Source of the DNA: Anaerolineaceae bacterium UBA1363
GTDB taxonomy: Bacteria > Chloroflexota > Anaerolineae > Anaerolineales > Anaerolineaceae
Length of the DNA: 21,605 nucleotides
NCBI GenBank assembly: GCA_002306055.1
Contig: DBRR01000007.1
Coordinates: 9,360-30,964, forward strand
Direction: 5' to 3'
Shown: positions 1-7,057 of the stretch, in pieces
Position numbering within the stretch: position 1 is the stretch's first letter
Layout: each line of letters opens with the position of its first letter
Program-made: the position numbers and the translations under genes
The notes under the pieces: generated by a model
What the model saw: only the letters and a program-made list of their open reading frames with translations
Database searches by the model: none
What the model was told of the DNA's origin: nothing

Positions 1-21
1 TTGCGCTTTTCAACCTGACAT
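1..21 (+). repeat. REP palindrome, right half, cut by window edge
   Basis: The bases match the distal half of the REP units found right of the transposase gene: loop, then AACCTGACAT. The proximal half with the expected GTAG foot lies outside the window. Orientation is the same as the forward REP at 759-789 and opposite to those at 873-1065, so the transposase gene lies between oppositely oriented REPs. Confidence 0.7.
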
Positions 22-77
22 CACTAACGCTAACTGACCCGAACTAATCATTATTTAACCATTTTTTACTGATTCAT

Positions 78-100
78 TTGCGCTTTTCATCCTGCCAAAT
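78..100 (+). repeat. degenerate REP half-copy
   Basis: TTGCGCTTTTCATCCTGCCA closely resembles the first 20 bases of the window, 77 bp downstream of them. It looks like a decayed second REP unit just upstream of the transposase start. It could overlap the transposase promoter or 5' leader. Confidence 0.5.
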
Positions 101-112
101 TACACTTCTTTT

Positions 113-628
113 ATGCCAAATTTCATCCGCAATTACATCGCCGGTGGCACCTATTTCTTCACCCTGGTGACATCGAAAAGGACCAGATTTTTTGAAGACA
201 AAAGGTGTGTCGAAGCGTTTTTTGCTTCCTTATACCTGGTTCAAAGTTATCACCATTTTGATTTAATTGCTTATTGCATCCTGCCTGATCATATTCATCT
301 CCTGATTACCCTGGCTGAAGCCGACTACAATTTCTCCTCAAGAATCAAAGAAATTAAGAGAAAGACCACAACCTCAATTCGTAAAATAATGGAAAGACCA
401 AACATTGATGTCTGGCAGGGACGGTTTTGGGAACATACTATCAAGGACCAGGATGACTTCCAACATAGTTTTGATTACATTCATTACAACCCGATCAAAC
501 ATGGCTATTCTGACACCTTTAATTGGGAATGGTCCAGTTATTGGAGTTATTACGGCAAAGACGAGCATGCCTCGCCAGTAATTGATCCAAAAGACTTCCA
601 TGAGGGTATGTATTCGTACGGAGAATGA
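113..628 (+). CDS. REP-associated tyrosine transposase (RAYT, Y1_Tnp / TnpA_REP family)
   Basis: Single-strand DNA transposase of the HUH type, related to IS200/IS605 TnpA. Such enzymes cut and join REP hairpins that carry a 5' GTAG foot. The 171-residue length is normal for the family. Visible features are the N-terminal GGTYFFTLVT strand, the HUH motif H60-I-H62 within LPDHIHLLITL, the WQGRFWEHTI block at 101-110, and the C-terminal DYIHYNPIKHGY block at 121-132, where Y122 or Y125 is the likely catalytic tyrosine. No frameshift is visible, so it may be active. It is bracketed by REP copies at 1-100 and 691-1065. No Shine-Dalgarno is evident before ATG 113. No accessory gene such as tnpB accompanies it, which separates it from IS605-type elements. 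Family assignment is firm; activity is inference. Confidence 0.93.
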   Translation: MPNFIRNYIAGGTYFFTLVTSKRTRFFEDKRCVEAFFASLYLVQSYHHFDLIAYCILPDHIHLLITLAEADYNFSSRIKEIKRKTTTSIRKIMERPNIDVWQGRFWEHTIKDQDDFQHSFDYIHYNPIKHGYSDTFNWEWSSYWSYYGKDEHASPVIDPKDFHEGMYSYGE

Positions 629-690
629 AGGGTTTTTATTCAGAGTTTATGGATGAAAAAAGATTAGACCTGCTTAGGCCAGCTCATGTG

Positions 691-716
691 ATGTCAGGTT
701 CAGAGAAGCCACCTGA
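691..716 (-). repeat. degenerate REP copy
   Basis: ATGTCAGGTTCAGAGAAGCC followed by ACCTGA keeps the outer arms of the REP stem but lacks the terminal CCTAC (GTAG on the minus strand). It appears to be a decayed member of the array to its right. Confidence 0.5.
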
Positions 717-758
717 TCGACGGAAAATGTTTGTTTGGAATTAGAGAAAAAACTACGG

Positions 759-903
759 GTAGGTCAGGTTCCGCAATTGAACCTGACATGACAAGCGCAT
801 TCTAACAACGGTTTTACTGCAATGAATTACGCCAGGGACGCCGAATCAAAATAATACATGCCGAGGTTTATTATGTCAGGTTGAAAACCGCAACCTGACC
901 TAC
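759..903. repeat. REPIN-like element: two inverted REPs around an 83-bp spacer
   Basis: A forward REP at 759-789 (GTAG, then GTCAGGTT, 9-nt loop, AACCTGAC, AT) and an inverted REP at 873-903 (ATGTCAGGTT to AACCTGACCTAC) enclose 83 bp. Both outer ends carry the GTAG foot. The spacer resembles the spacer of the element at 13004-13194: shared blocks include CTAACAA, TGAATTAC and GCCGAGGTT. That makes it a dispersed unit rather than two chance palindromes. It is a likely substrate of the RAYT encoded 130 bp upstream. Confidence 0.85.
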
Positions 904-1065
904 GAAGATTCTTTTTGGGGAAAACGTGAGAGATGAGTTATATGGTAAATGCGATGTCAGGTTCAAAAGCGGAACCTGACCTACGAAGATTCTTTATGGG
1001 CAAAATGTGAAAGGTGAGTTGTAGGGTAAGTGGGACATCAGGTTGAAAAGCGTAACCTGACCTAC
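873..1065 (-). repeat. tandem REP array, three units with 81-bp period
   Basis: Three REPs in the same orientation start at 873, 954 and 1035, an exact 81-bp period. Each is 31 bp and ends in AACCTGACCTAC, i.e. GTAG at the foot on the minus strand. The two intervening 50-bp spacers are related (both begin CGAAGATTCTTT and share GTGA, GATGAG/GGTGAG and GGTAA). The array lies between the convergent ends of the transposase and the DUF456 gene, where its hairpins could also stop transcription or protect 3' ends. Confidence 0.88.
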
Positions 1066-1098
1066 AACTACGAGCTGAATCGTGTTAAGAAATCGGAA

Positions 1099-1626
1099 TT
1101 ACAAATAAATCACCGTAACCAACCAGAGGCAGACCATTACGAAGCCCATTATCAGGCGTATGCCTGCCGCCAAACCGTAGCCAAATGCTAATGCTTTGGT
1201 CGCTTGCCAGGCTTTTTCGCGGTCCCAGTTGAGCCGATGGTATTCCAATATATAAAGCAGTGCCAGCGCAATCGCAATCCCACCAATTGGGGTCAGGAAG
1301 ATGCCGCCAATAAGCATCCCCAGCCAGCTCACGAGAGTCTCCCAAAAGGGCACCCCAACATCGCGGGTCTTTTTTGCTCCCAGCAGGTTATCCGTTAGCG
1401 AACCGATCACCATGAGCAGGGTGTTGACCACAAATAACGCAATCGTAAGACCAAATTGCGTCGACGAATGCCCACGGTTGAAACCAACATAGATCACCCA
1501 GATCAGGTGACCCACCCAACTGACCGTCAGCCCCGGGAAAAACACCAGGAACAGACCAAAGAAGCCAACAGCGTTTAAAATACCGCTGATTGCTATAAAC
1601 AAAATCCGGATCCAGTCAGGACTCAT
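1099..1626 (-). CDS. DUF456 family membrane protein
   Basis: 175-residue integral membrane protein of unknown function. Hydrophobic segments fall near residues 7-28, 30-47, 57-77, 95-128 and 147-174. The middle block, with a DNLLGAKKTRDVG stretch, then a Gly-rich hydrophobic part (GMLIGGIFLTPIGGIAIALA) and a C-terminal GYGLAAGIRLIMGF, is the pattern of DUF456 proteins. ATG overlaps the serS stop in an ATGA junction (4 nt), so translation is probably coupled to serS. No functional link to serine charging is known; the pairing may be only operonic. The family call comes from recalled sequence pattern. Confidence 0.75.
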   Translation of the reverse strand: MSPDWIRILFIAISGILNAVGFFGLFLVFFPGLTVSWVGHLIWVIYVGFNRGHSSTQFGLTIALFVVNTLLMVIGSLTDNLLGAKKTRDVGVPFWETLVSWLGMLIGGIFLTPIGGIAIALALLYILEYHRLNWDREKAWQATKALAFGYGLAAGIRLIMGFVMVCLWLVTVIYL

Positions 1627-2891
1627 TGGATTACCGTGATGCCACCCATAAGCGGCTTGAGAACCTCAGGGATGACAATACTGCCATCTGCTTGCTGGTA
1701 GTTTTCGAGCACAGCAATCAGCGTGCGCGGCAGGCCCAGACCCGAGCCATTCAGTGTGTTCACATACTGCAAGGAAGAACCGTCTGCGGGACGGTACTTG
1801 ATGTTGGCTCGCCTTGCCTGAAACTGACCGATGTTCGAAATGGAAGAAACCTCGAGCCACTCCTGGCAACCAGGTGCCCAGACTTCCACATCATAGGTTT
1901 TGTGCGAGCCAAAGCTCAGGTCGCCTGTGCACTGCTTGAGGATGCGATAGGTCAGCCCAAGCCCCTCGCAGGTGGCACAGGCATCAGCAACCATCTTTTC
2001 AAGTTCCTGCTCGGCGTTTTCGGGCAGGCAGTACTTGTACATTTCAACTTTATCGAATTGGTGCCCGCGTTTGATGCCCCGGACGTCTCTTCCTGCGCTC
2101 ATTTTTTCGCGCCGGAAGCAGGCAGTATAGGCAGTCAGGTTCATTGGCAGGGCTGATTCTTCGATTATCTCACCCATAAACATACCCGTTAGCGGCACTT
2201 CCGCTGTCGGCACCCACCAGAAATCCTCCTCGTGGTCATGGTAAAGATTATCCGCAAATTTTGGCAGTTGCCCGGAAGCAAACATAACTTCTTCGCGCAC
2301 CATCCAGGGCGGATAAAACTCCGTGTAGCCCTGGCGGATATGGAGATCCAGCATCCAGTAGATTAAGGCGCGTTCCAGACGCGCACCAGCGCCTTTCAAG
2401 ACGTAAAAACGCGTTCCGGATAGCTTCACGCCGGCTTCGAAGTCGATAATATCCAATGCGGTCCCCAAATCCCAATGGGGTTTTGGCTCAAAGTCAAAGT
2501 GCTTGGGTTCACCGATGGTTCGCAGCACCACGTTGTGTTTATCATCCGGTCCAACCGGAACATCCGCGTCGGGGATGTTTGGGATGCCAGCCAGGGTGTC
2601 GAAAAGGGCGGTTTCCGTTTGCTTGAGGGTTTCATCCAGCGTCGCAATTTCATCCCCAAGCACGCGCATGGCGCTGATTTTCGCTTCGCGCTCCTCTTTG
2701 CTCTTCATCCTGCCAATTTCCTTACTGACAGCGTTGCGTTCAGCTTTTTTGGCTTCAACGTCCAGGATCAAGCGCCGTCGCTGCTCATCGAGCGCGATTA
2801 CCTCATCCACCACACCAGTCTCCATTTGGCGCTTAGCCAGGCCTTCTTTTACAAGATCGGGATTTTCCCGGAATAGTTTGATATCCAACAT
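1623..2891 (-). CDS. serS: serine--tRNA ligase
   Basis: Cytoplasmic class II aminoacyl-tRNA synthetase that charges tRNA-Ser with serine. The 422-residue length is normal. The N-terminal two-helix coiled-coil arm spans about residues 30-100. The catalytic domain shows the serine-binding PTAE (228-231), motif 2 (FRREKMSAGRDVRGIKRGHQ, 259-278, then FDKVE) and motif 3 (GSGLGLPRTLIAVLENYQ, 382-399). ATG 2891 has a purine-rich AGAAGAGGT about 5-6 nt upstream on the mRNA. It is first in a two-gene operon with the DUF456 gene and is transcribed divergently from the LysM gene at 3174. Its leader is long and contains several hairpins. Confidence 0.98.
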   Translation of the reverse strand: MLDIKLFRENPDLVKEGLAKRQMETGVVDEVIALDEQRRRLILDVEAKKAERNAVSKEIGRMKSKEEREAKISAMRVLGDEIATLDETLKQTETALFDTLAGIPNIPDADVPVGPDDKHNVVLRTIGEPKHFDFEPKPHWDLGTALDIIDFEAGVKLSGTRFYVLKGAGARLERALIYWMLDLHIRQGYTEFYPPWMVREEVMFASGQLPKFADNLYHDHEEDFWWVPTAEVPLTGMFMGEIIEESALPMNLTAYTACFRREKMSAGRDVRGIKRGHQFDKVEMYKYCLPENAEQELEKMVADACATCEGLGLTYRILKQCTGDLSFGSHKTYDVEVWAPGCQEWLEVSSISNIGQFQARRANIKYRPADGSSLQYVNTLNGSGLGLPRTLIAVLENYQQADGSIVIPEVLKPLMGGITVIQ

Positions 2892-3050
2892 AATGACCTC
2901 TTCTCCGGCTCCTTGCGAGCCAACCGCATTGATTTTACCATTCCATTGCTCCGGAAGTTACTGGAGACAAGTAATTCCCTCAAGCAACCGCCAAGGGAAG
3001 CCCAAGCCAAAGCCCTCCCTCGAGGGAGGGTCCGCGAAGCGGGGGAGAGT
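2892..3050 (-). promoter_or_regulatory. structured 5' leader of serS
   Basis: If transcription starts from the promoter at 3051-3078, the serS mRNA has a leader of about 150 nt. On the mRNA it begins with a CCGC-TTC-GCGG hairpin, then an 18-bp perfect palindrome, and ends with a GGCTC-GCAAG-GAGCC hairpin (2907-2921) directly before the ribosome binding site. The canonical T-box core TGGNACCGCG is absent; ATGGTAAAATCAATGCGG is only a loose resemblance. Regulation of serS by this leader is possible but unproven. Confidence 0.35.
3013..3042. repeat. double palindrome in the serS leader
   Basis: CCCTCCCTCGAGGGAGGG (3013-3030) is a perfect 18-bp palindrome. It is followed at once by a CCGC-GAA-GCGG hairpin (3032-3042). 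The combination resembles dispersed extragenic palindromes of environmental bacteria, but I see no second copy in this window. Confidence 0.7.
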
Positions 3051-3078
3051 GTAATATTCAAATTATCGATAATGTCAA
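3051..3078 (-). promoter_or_regulatory. predicted serS promoter
   Basis: On the minus strand TTGACA (3078-3073), a 16-bp spacer and TATTAC (3056-3051) form a good sigma70-type promoter. It would start the serS transcript near 3044. Confidence 0.5.
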
Positions 3079-3137
3079 TCGAAGAAACCCTCTTCAATCA
3101 CCCGGACATTGTGCACAGCGTAGAATTTGACGCTCTC

Positions 3138-3166
3138 CTGACCCAATTAACCAAAACAGCTATAAT
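3138..3166 (+). promoter_or_regulatory. predicted promoter of the LysM gene, leaderless
   Basis: TATAAT at 3161-3166 ends 7 nt before ATG 3174. CTGACC at 3138-3143 gives a 17-bp spacer. The start site would fall at or next to the ATG, so the mRNA should be leaderless; no Shine-Dalgarno is present. Confidence 0.55.
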
Positions 3167-3173
3167 ATAGCCC

Positions 3174-3707
3174 ATGAAAATCGTAAAACTATTGGTGCTG
3201 GCCTGCTGCGCCCTGTTGATCGCCCTGCCCCTTGGCAGCACCCTGGCACAGACCCCAACTCCGAACACCTATGGCATCCTGACCTCCACGCCGCAGGCAG
3301 ATGGCGCTATTTATCACGTGGTCCAGGCTGGCGAGAACCTGTGGGTCATCTCCAATGCCTATGGCATTCCTGGCAGTGAAATCATGGTTCTCAACGGCAA
3401 CAGCCCCGAAGCAGAGGAGGTCTACATCGGCCAGGTCCTGCTTATCCGCAGGGCAAATACCCCCACCCCAACCAGTAACGTCACGCCAACCCCCATCCCC
3501 ACCACCCCGCAACCAACGGTTTTTGTCCCCAGCCGAACGCCCATTCCGACTAAAACACCTCTACCCACCCCCACCCCCACCCAGCCCCCATCGACCGCGC
3601 AGATCCTCTTCGGAGACAGCCAAAAAGTCGGTTTGACTATGGCAGCGATCAGCCTCGTCGGCTTGGTGCTTGTAATCACCTTTGGCTTCCTGAAAAAACC
3701 GCGTTAG
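3174..3707 (+). CDS. secreted LysM protein with Thr-Pro linker and C-terminal anchor
   Basis: 177-residue envelope protein. Residues 1-25 form a signal peptide (basic MKIVK, hydrophobic core, cleavage likely after LA-25). One LysM domain at about 47-92 (YHVVQAGENLWVISNAYGIP to YIGQVLLI) should bind glycan or peptidoglycan-like polymer. Residues 96-140 are a Thr/Pro-rich extended linker, and 152-172 a C-terminal transmembrane helix followed by KKPR. This topology would hold the LysM outside the membrane. Chloroflexota envelopes often lack a typical thick wall, so the ligand is uncertain. The next gene starts 12 nt downstream, suggesting cotranscription. Confidence 0.85.
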   Translation: MKIVKLLVLACCALLIALPLGSTLAQTPTPNTYGILTSTPQADGAIYHVVQAGENLWVISNAYGIPGSEIMVLNGNSPEAEEVYIGQVLLIRRANTPTPTSNVTPTPIPTTPQPTVFVPSRTPIPTKTPLPTPTPTQPPSTAQILFGDSQKVGLTMAAISLVGLVLVITFGFLKKPR

Positions 3708-3719
3708 CTTCTTATTCGC

Positions 3720-4304
3720 ATGTCAACTGACCAACGTATCGTCATTCTCGCTGATACCCATGTTGGGGATCGCACACCAGAGATTGAGCCTGCTCTTCTG
3801 CGCGCAATAGAGGCTGAGCTGCCAGACCGCATCTTTCATGCTGGGGATGTTTGCAAACCGGAGGTCATCGAACGGTTATCGCACATCGCGCCAACCGACG
3901 CAGTTCAGGGCAACCGGGACTGGTTTATGGGATACCACCTGCCGTTGGAATGCCATCATCAAATCAATGGCATCAAAATCACTTTGGCTCATGGGCACAT
4001 GAGCATCTGGCAGTGGTTCTTGAATTACGTAGTCCTCTTTATATTTGGGACCATCAGCAGTCATCGCCAGTTTCAGAAAAAACTTGCCCTAAAGTATCCT
4101 GGTGCGAACGTGATCATTTACGGGCACATCCACGTCCGCCAGGATGAGGTCATGGATGGCATCCGTTTTATAAACCCAGGCGTCGGATATCCGGAGCGGC
4201 GCAACCAGTACAAACCTCAGTATGCTGTTCTGACGATAACCAGCCAGGGAGAAGTCTGGGCAGAATTCAAATCAGTCCAGCCAGACCCGCCGGCATCGGT
4301 ATAA
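3720..4304 (+). CDS. YfcE/MJ0936-type metallophosphoesterase
   Basis: Cytoplasmic two-metal phosphoesterase of the calcineurin-like superfamily, 194 residues. Metal-binding motifs appear in order: D12-T-H14, G42-D43, G64-N65-R66-D67, H91-G-H93 and G135-H-I-H138, then INPG at 151-154. All ligands are present, so activity on phosphodiesters or phosphomonoesters is expected; the physiological substrate is unknown. Residues 99-118 form an aromatic, hydrophobic insert after GHG that is longer than I expect for YfcE. The gene follows the LysM gene by 12 nt and lacks an obvious Shine-Dalgarno. Its stop codon overlaps the TATAAT preceding the next gene. Confidence 0.9.
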   Translation: MSTDQRIVILADTHVGDRTPEIEPALLRAIEAELPDRIFHAGDVCKPEVIERLSHIAPTDAVQGNRDWFMGYHLPLECHHQINGIKITLAHGHMSIWQWFLNYVVLFIFGTISSHRQFQKKLALKYPGANVIIYGHIHVRQDEVMDGIRFINPGVGYPERRNQYKPQYAVLTITSQGEVWAEFKSVQPDPPASV

Positions 4305-4305
4305 T
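4300..4305 (+). promoter_or_regulatory. -10 box of the RNA methyltransferase gene, leaderless
   Basis: TATAAT ends 6 nt before ATG 4312 and overlaps the TAA stop of the preceding gene. The -35 region is poor (CCAGCC at a 17-bp spacing). It would give a leaderless transcript. Confidence 0.4.
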
Positions 4306-4311
4306 TGAGGC

Positions 4312-5097
4312 ATGCCTGGCCAAATTCTAAGCTCCCCCAAAAATCCGAACATCCAGCTCGTACGCGGTCTGCTTGAGCAGAGCAAAGCTCGCCGCAAGCA
4401 TAACGCCTTTGTCGCAGAAGGGGCTCGCGTGTTGGAAGACGGGTTGGCTTCGGCTGTGCCGCTGCGTTTTATACTTTACAAGACCAGCCTAAGCACTCGT
4501 GCGAAAACACTGCTTGAAGGCATTAAGCCCGGCCAACTCGCTTTTGAAGTAGAAGATCGCCTTTTTGACAGCCTGAGCGACACAGAATCTTCCCAGGGCA
4601 TCTTGGGGGTTTTTAACATTCCCGAGCCCTCCCAGCCTGCAAGACCTGGTTTTGTTGTGATCCTTGATCAACTGCGGGACCCTGGCAACCTGGGCACCAT
4701 TCTGCGCTCAGCAGAAGCCGCTGGCGTACAGGCAATCTGCCTGCCCCCCGGCACCACGGATGTGTGGGCGCCAAAGGTGGTTCGTTCCGCGATGGGTGCG
4801 CATTTCAGGCTGCCGCTGCTGCAATGGCCTTGGGAGGCAATCACCGCCTATGTGGAAGGTTTGAGCGTGTATCATGCGGATATGGACGGGCAGGAAAGCC
4901 TCTGGCAGGCAGATTTTCGCGGACGCACTGCGCTGCTGATCGGCGGTGAAGCGGAGGGCATCAGCCCGGAAGGCCGCGTGCTGGCAACGCACAGTGTTCG
5001 TATTCCGATGGTTGGAAAGACAGAATCACTCAATGCTGCGGTTTCTGCGAGTGTGCTGATGTTCGAGGTGCTGCGCCAACGCAGCCAGAAAGTCTGA
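4312..5097 (+). CDS. SpoU/TrmH-family 2'-O-ribose RNA methyltransferase (RlmB-like)
   Basis: SAM-dependent methyltransferase acting on rRNA or tRNA ribose, 261 residues. The N-terminal substrate-binding domain (SPKNPNIQLVRGLL, RKHNAFVAEGARVLEDGL, 8-45) precedes the trefoil-knot SPOUT domain. Motif 1 is LDQLRDPGNLGTILRSAEAA (118-137) with N126 and R132. Motif 2 is IGGEAEGIS (210-218). Motif 3 is IPMVGKTESLNAAVSAS (231-247). All catalytic elements are present. Family membership is firm; whether the target is 23S rRNA (RlmB/TsnR type) or tRNA cannot be decided here. The DUF711 gene starts 2 nt after its stop, so the two are probably cotranscribed. Confidence 0.93.
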   Translation: MPGQILSSPKNPNIQLVRGLLEQSKARRKHNAFVAEGARVLEDGLASAVPLRFILYKTSLSTRAKTLLEGIKPGQLAFEVEDRLFDSLSDTESSQGILGVFNIPEPSQPARPGFVVILDQLRDPGNLGTILRSAEAAGVQAICLPPGTTDVWAPKVVRSAMGAHFRLPLLQWPWEAITAYVEGLSVYHADMDGQESLWQADFRGRTALLIGGEAEGISPEGRVLATHSVRIPMVGKTESLNAAVSASVLMFEVLRQRSQKV

Positions 5098-5099
5098 TC

Positions 5100-6314
5100 A
5101 TGAAAATACGTTCCATCACGGTCTTTTGCGAACCGGGTTACCCGGTAAATCGGCTGCTTATGCAGCAAACAGGGATTTTCGCCAGCCATGCCCGTAAGTT
5201 ATTTGAAGAAGCAGGCTTTGAGGTTCAATCCCTGCGCCTGGCGACGCTGCCTTTTGGTCAATTTGTGGCACCCATTGATTTACCAGAAGCTGCCCAGAGC
5301 TATGCCATCGAAGCCCACGCCGATGGGTTTGAGTACGTCTCACTTGGTCCTGCCGGTTATGACCCTACCGAGTGGGTTGTGATCCCTGCTGCCTTGGGGC
5401 GCAGCGACCGTGTTTTTCTTTCTGGATCGCTGACGACCCAACAAGGTGAGCTCGACCTGGCAAACGCGGCTCGCTGCGCGGAAACAATTGTGTCACTTTC
5501 GAAACTGGAGCCGGATGGCTTCGCAAATTTGCGCTTTTGCGCGCTGGCGAACGTGCCCGCCTGCACGCCCTTCTTCCCCGCCGCCTATGCGCAGCATGAG
5601 GGTCCAGCTTTTGCGCTTGCCCTGCAGTCCGCAGATCTCGCACTCGAATGTTTCAAGCAAGCTAAAAGCCTGCACGAAGCCCGTCAGTGTCTTGTTGACA
5701 GTATTAATTCAAACGCTGCCAGGCTGGAAGTTGTTTGTGAAAAACTGGAGAAAATGTACGGCTACCAGTTCAAAGGGTTGGACTTCACCCTTGCACCACA
5801 CCCGGATCAAAGCGCTTCCATTGGCAGCGCGCTCGAAGCGCTGGGGTTACCCGCATTCGGTCCAAACGGAAGCCTGTTCGCCAGTACTTTTCTTACCACC
5901 AGCCTGCAGCAAGCCCAATACCGGAAAATTGGCTTTAATGGCCTGATGCTGCCCGTCCTTGAAGACAGCACGCTTGCCCAGCGGGCGGCTGAAGGCAGCC
6001 TGAGCGTGACTGAATTATTGCTGTTTTCGGCTGTCTGCGGTGCGGGATTGGACGTCATTCCTCTGCCTGGCGACACCACTCCCGAAGAAATCTACCCCAT
6101 CCTGCTGGATCTCGGAGCGCTGGCTCTGCGGCTGAACAAGCCTCTCACCGCCCGGCTGATGCCCGTGCCAGGCAAGCAAGCGGGAGATCCAACAGCTTTT
6201 AACTTTGGCTACTTTGCCAATAGCCGTGTGATGCCTCTGCGTTCGCAAAAGTTGTCAGGATTAATGATTGGTGATGAGAAGATTGAACTGCCACAGCGGG
6301 AATCTCAGGGCTGA
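5100..6314 (+). CDS. DUF711 family protein
   Basis: 404 residues, near the usual length of DUF711 (UPF0210-like) proteins, whose function is not established. Recognisable blocks are MKIRSITVF at the start, a Ser/Thr-rich core (FLSGSLTT), and the C-terminal run CGAGLDVIPLPGDTTPEEIY, then LALRLNKPLTARLMPVPGKQ and FNFGYFANSRVM. The protein is soluble with no signal peptide. It lies 2 nt after the RNA methyltransferase stop. Its last 10 nt overlap the 3' end of the convergent gene at 6305, so no terminator separates the two. Family assignment is by recalled pattern and quite secure. Confidence 0.88.
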   Translation: MKIRSITVFCEPGYPVNRLLMQQTGIFASHARKLFEEAGFEVQSLRLATLPFGQFVAPIDLPEAAQSYAIEAHADGFEYVSLGPAGYDPTEWVVIPAALGRSDRVFLSGSLTTQQGELDLANAARCAETIVSLSKLEPDGFANLRFCALANVPACTPFFPAAYAQHEGPAFALALQSADLALECFKQAKSLHEARQCLVDSINSNAARLEVVCEKLEKMYGYQFKGLDFTLAPHPDQSASIGSALEALGLPAFGPNGSLFASTFLTTSLQQAQYRKIGFNGLMLPVLEDSTLAQRAAEGSLSVTELLLFSAVCGAGLDVIPLPGDTTPEEIYPILLDLGALALRLNKPLTARLMPVPGKQAGDPTAFNFGYFANSRVMPLRSQKLSGLMIGDEKIELPQRESQG

Positions 6315-7057
6315 ATTTCACGTACCTGCTTGTAATTGACGATTACGAGGTTGCTGTCACAGTTGCCTGTGATGCTCAGATAGGTCTGGGCGGATAATGC
6401 CTCACCGTTTGCATCGAATAGCTGAATAGTGAGGTCGCTTTCCCGGATGCGCTGATTTTCAATCACGAATCCAAAGCCCGATGGCCCATATACGGTAACA
6501 TCCCCTGATTCACTGGTCAGATCAACCGGGATTCCGCCATAAGTGCCGCCGAGTTTGACTGTCAGACCCAAAATCGGGGCTTCACGCATATCCAGGATTT
6601 CGCCGCCAATAAAGAGATACTCTTCGCAGCTGTATTGAGAAAAAAGCATGGAATTCGGGTAGCCCTTGGGCGTGCCCTTGATTACAAAAGGCATTGGCTT
6701 TTCAGTTGGCGTGGGTGTATAGGTCAGGGTCGGCTCTGGAGTGTAGGTGGCGGTCGGTTCAAGAGTCTGAGTTTGGGTGGGAGTGGTGGTTACAGTCTTG
6801 ACAGGGGTGGTTTCATTGATAGTGGTAGGTTCGTTCGTCAGTCCTGCCGGCAGACTGGTGGCAGTGGGTTTCGCTTGCAGGGGGTTGGGCAGGATGCCCA
6901 GCAGCATCAACAAAACCACCAGCACCAAAGCCAAAAGCAAGACGCCGGCTCCAATGCTGCCACAACCCGTTGACTTCTTAGGCTGCTCCATTGGTACCGC
7001 CATCGGGCGAGTAGCAGGCCTGGGTCGTGGGGCTGGTTGGCGGGTTCGGTTGCTCAC
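6305..7057 (-). CDS. single-pass protein with Thr-Pro linker and beta-rich ectodomain
   Basis: 250 residues, function unknown. Order: Arg/Pro-rich cytoplasmic N-terminus (1-30), transmembrane helix (35-55), Thr/Pro-rich stalk (62-120), then a C-terminal domain (about 122-250) rich in Gly and hydrophobic residues with two cysteines, C144 and C233, that could pair outside the cell. The end GNCDSNLVIVNYKQVREI is a pattern I have seen in other Thr-Pro-stalk proteins of Anaerolineae, but I know no named domain for it. The start is GTG 7057, overlapping the upstream stop as GTGA, so it is translationally coupled to the PpiC-like lipoprotein. Confidence 0.8.
   Translation of the reverse strand: MSNRTRQPAPRPRPATRPMAVPMEQPKKSTGCGSIGAGVLLLALVLVVLLMLLGILPNPLQAKPTATSLPAGLTNEPTTINETTPVKTVTTTPTQTQTLEPTATYTPEPTLTYTPTPTEKPMPFVIKGTPKGYPNSMLFSQYSCEEYLFIGGEILDMREAPILGLTVKLGGTYGGIPVDLTSESGDVTVYGPSGFGFVIENQRIRESDLTIQLFDANGEALSAQTYLSITGNCDSNLVIVNYKQVREIQP

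Noticed and set aside
873..1065. CRISPR array reading of the regularly spaced repeats
   Set aside because: The 31-bp repeats alternate with 50-bp spacers that are related to each other, not unique, and there are no cas genes. The GTAG foot and stem fit REPs.
2892..2960. T-box riboswitch upstream of serS
   Set aside because: The T-box core sequence is absent; ATGGTAAAATCAATGCGG is only a loose likeness and no specifier loop was identified.
2503..3054. 183-codon plus-strand frame opposite serS
   Set aside because: It is antisense to a clear synthetase gene, with a Ser/Arg-rich composition typical of a shadow frame.
2913..3170. Open frame of 85 codons opposite the serS leader
   Set aside because: It reads through the leader palindromes, lacks a ribosome binding site and overlaps the LysM promoter.
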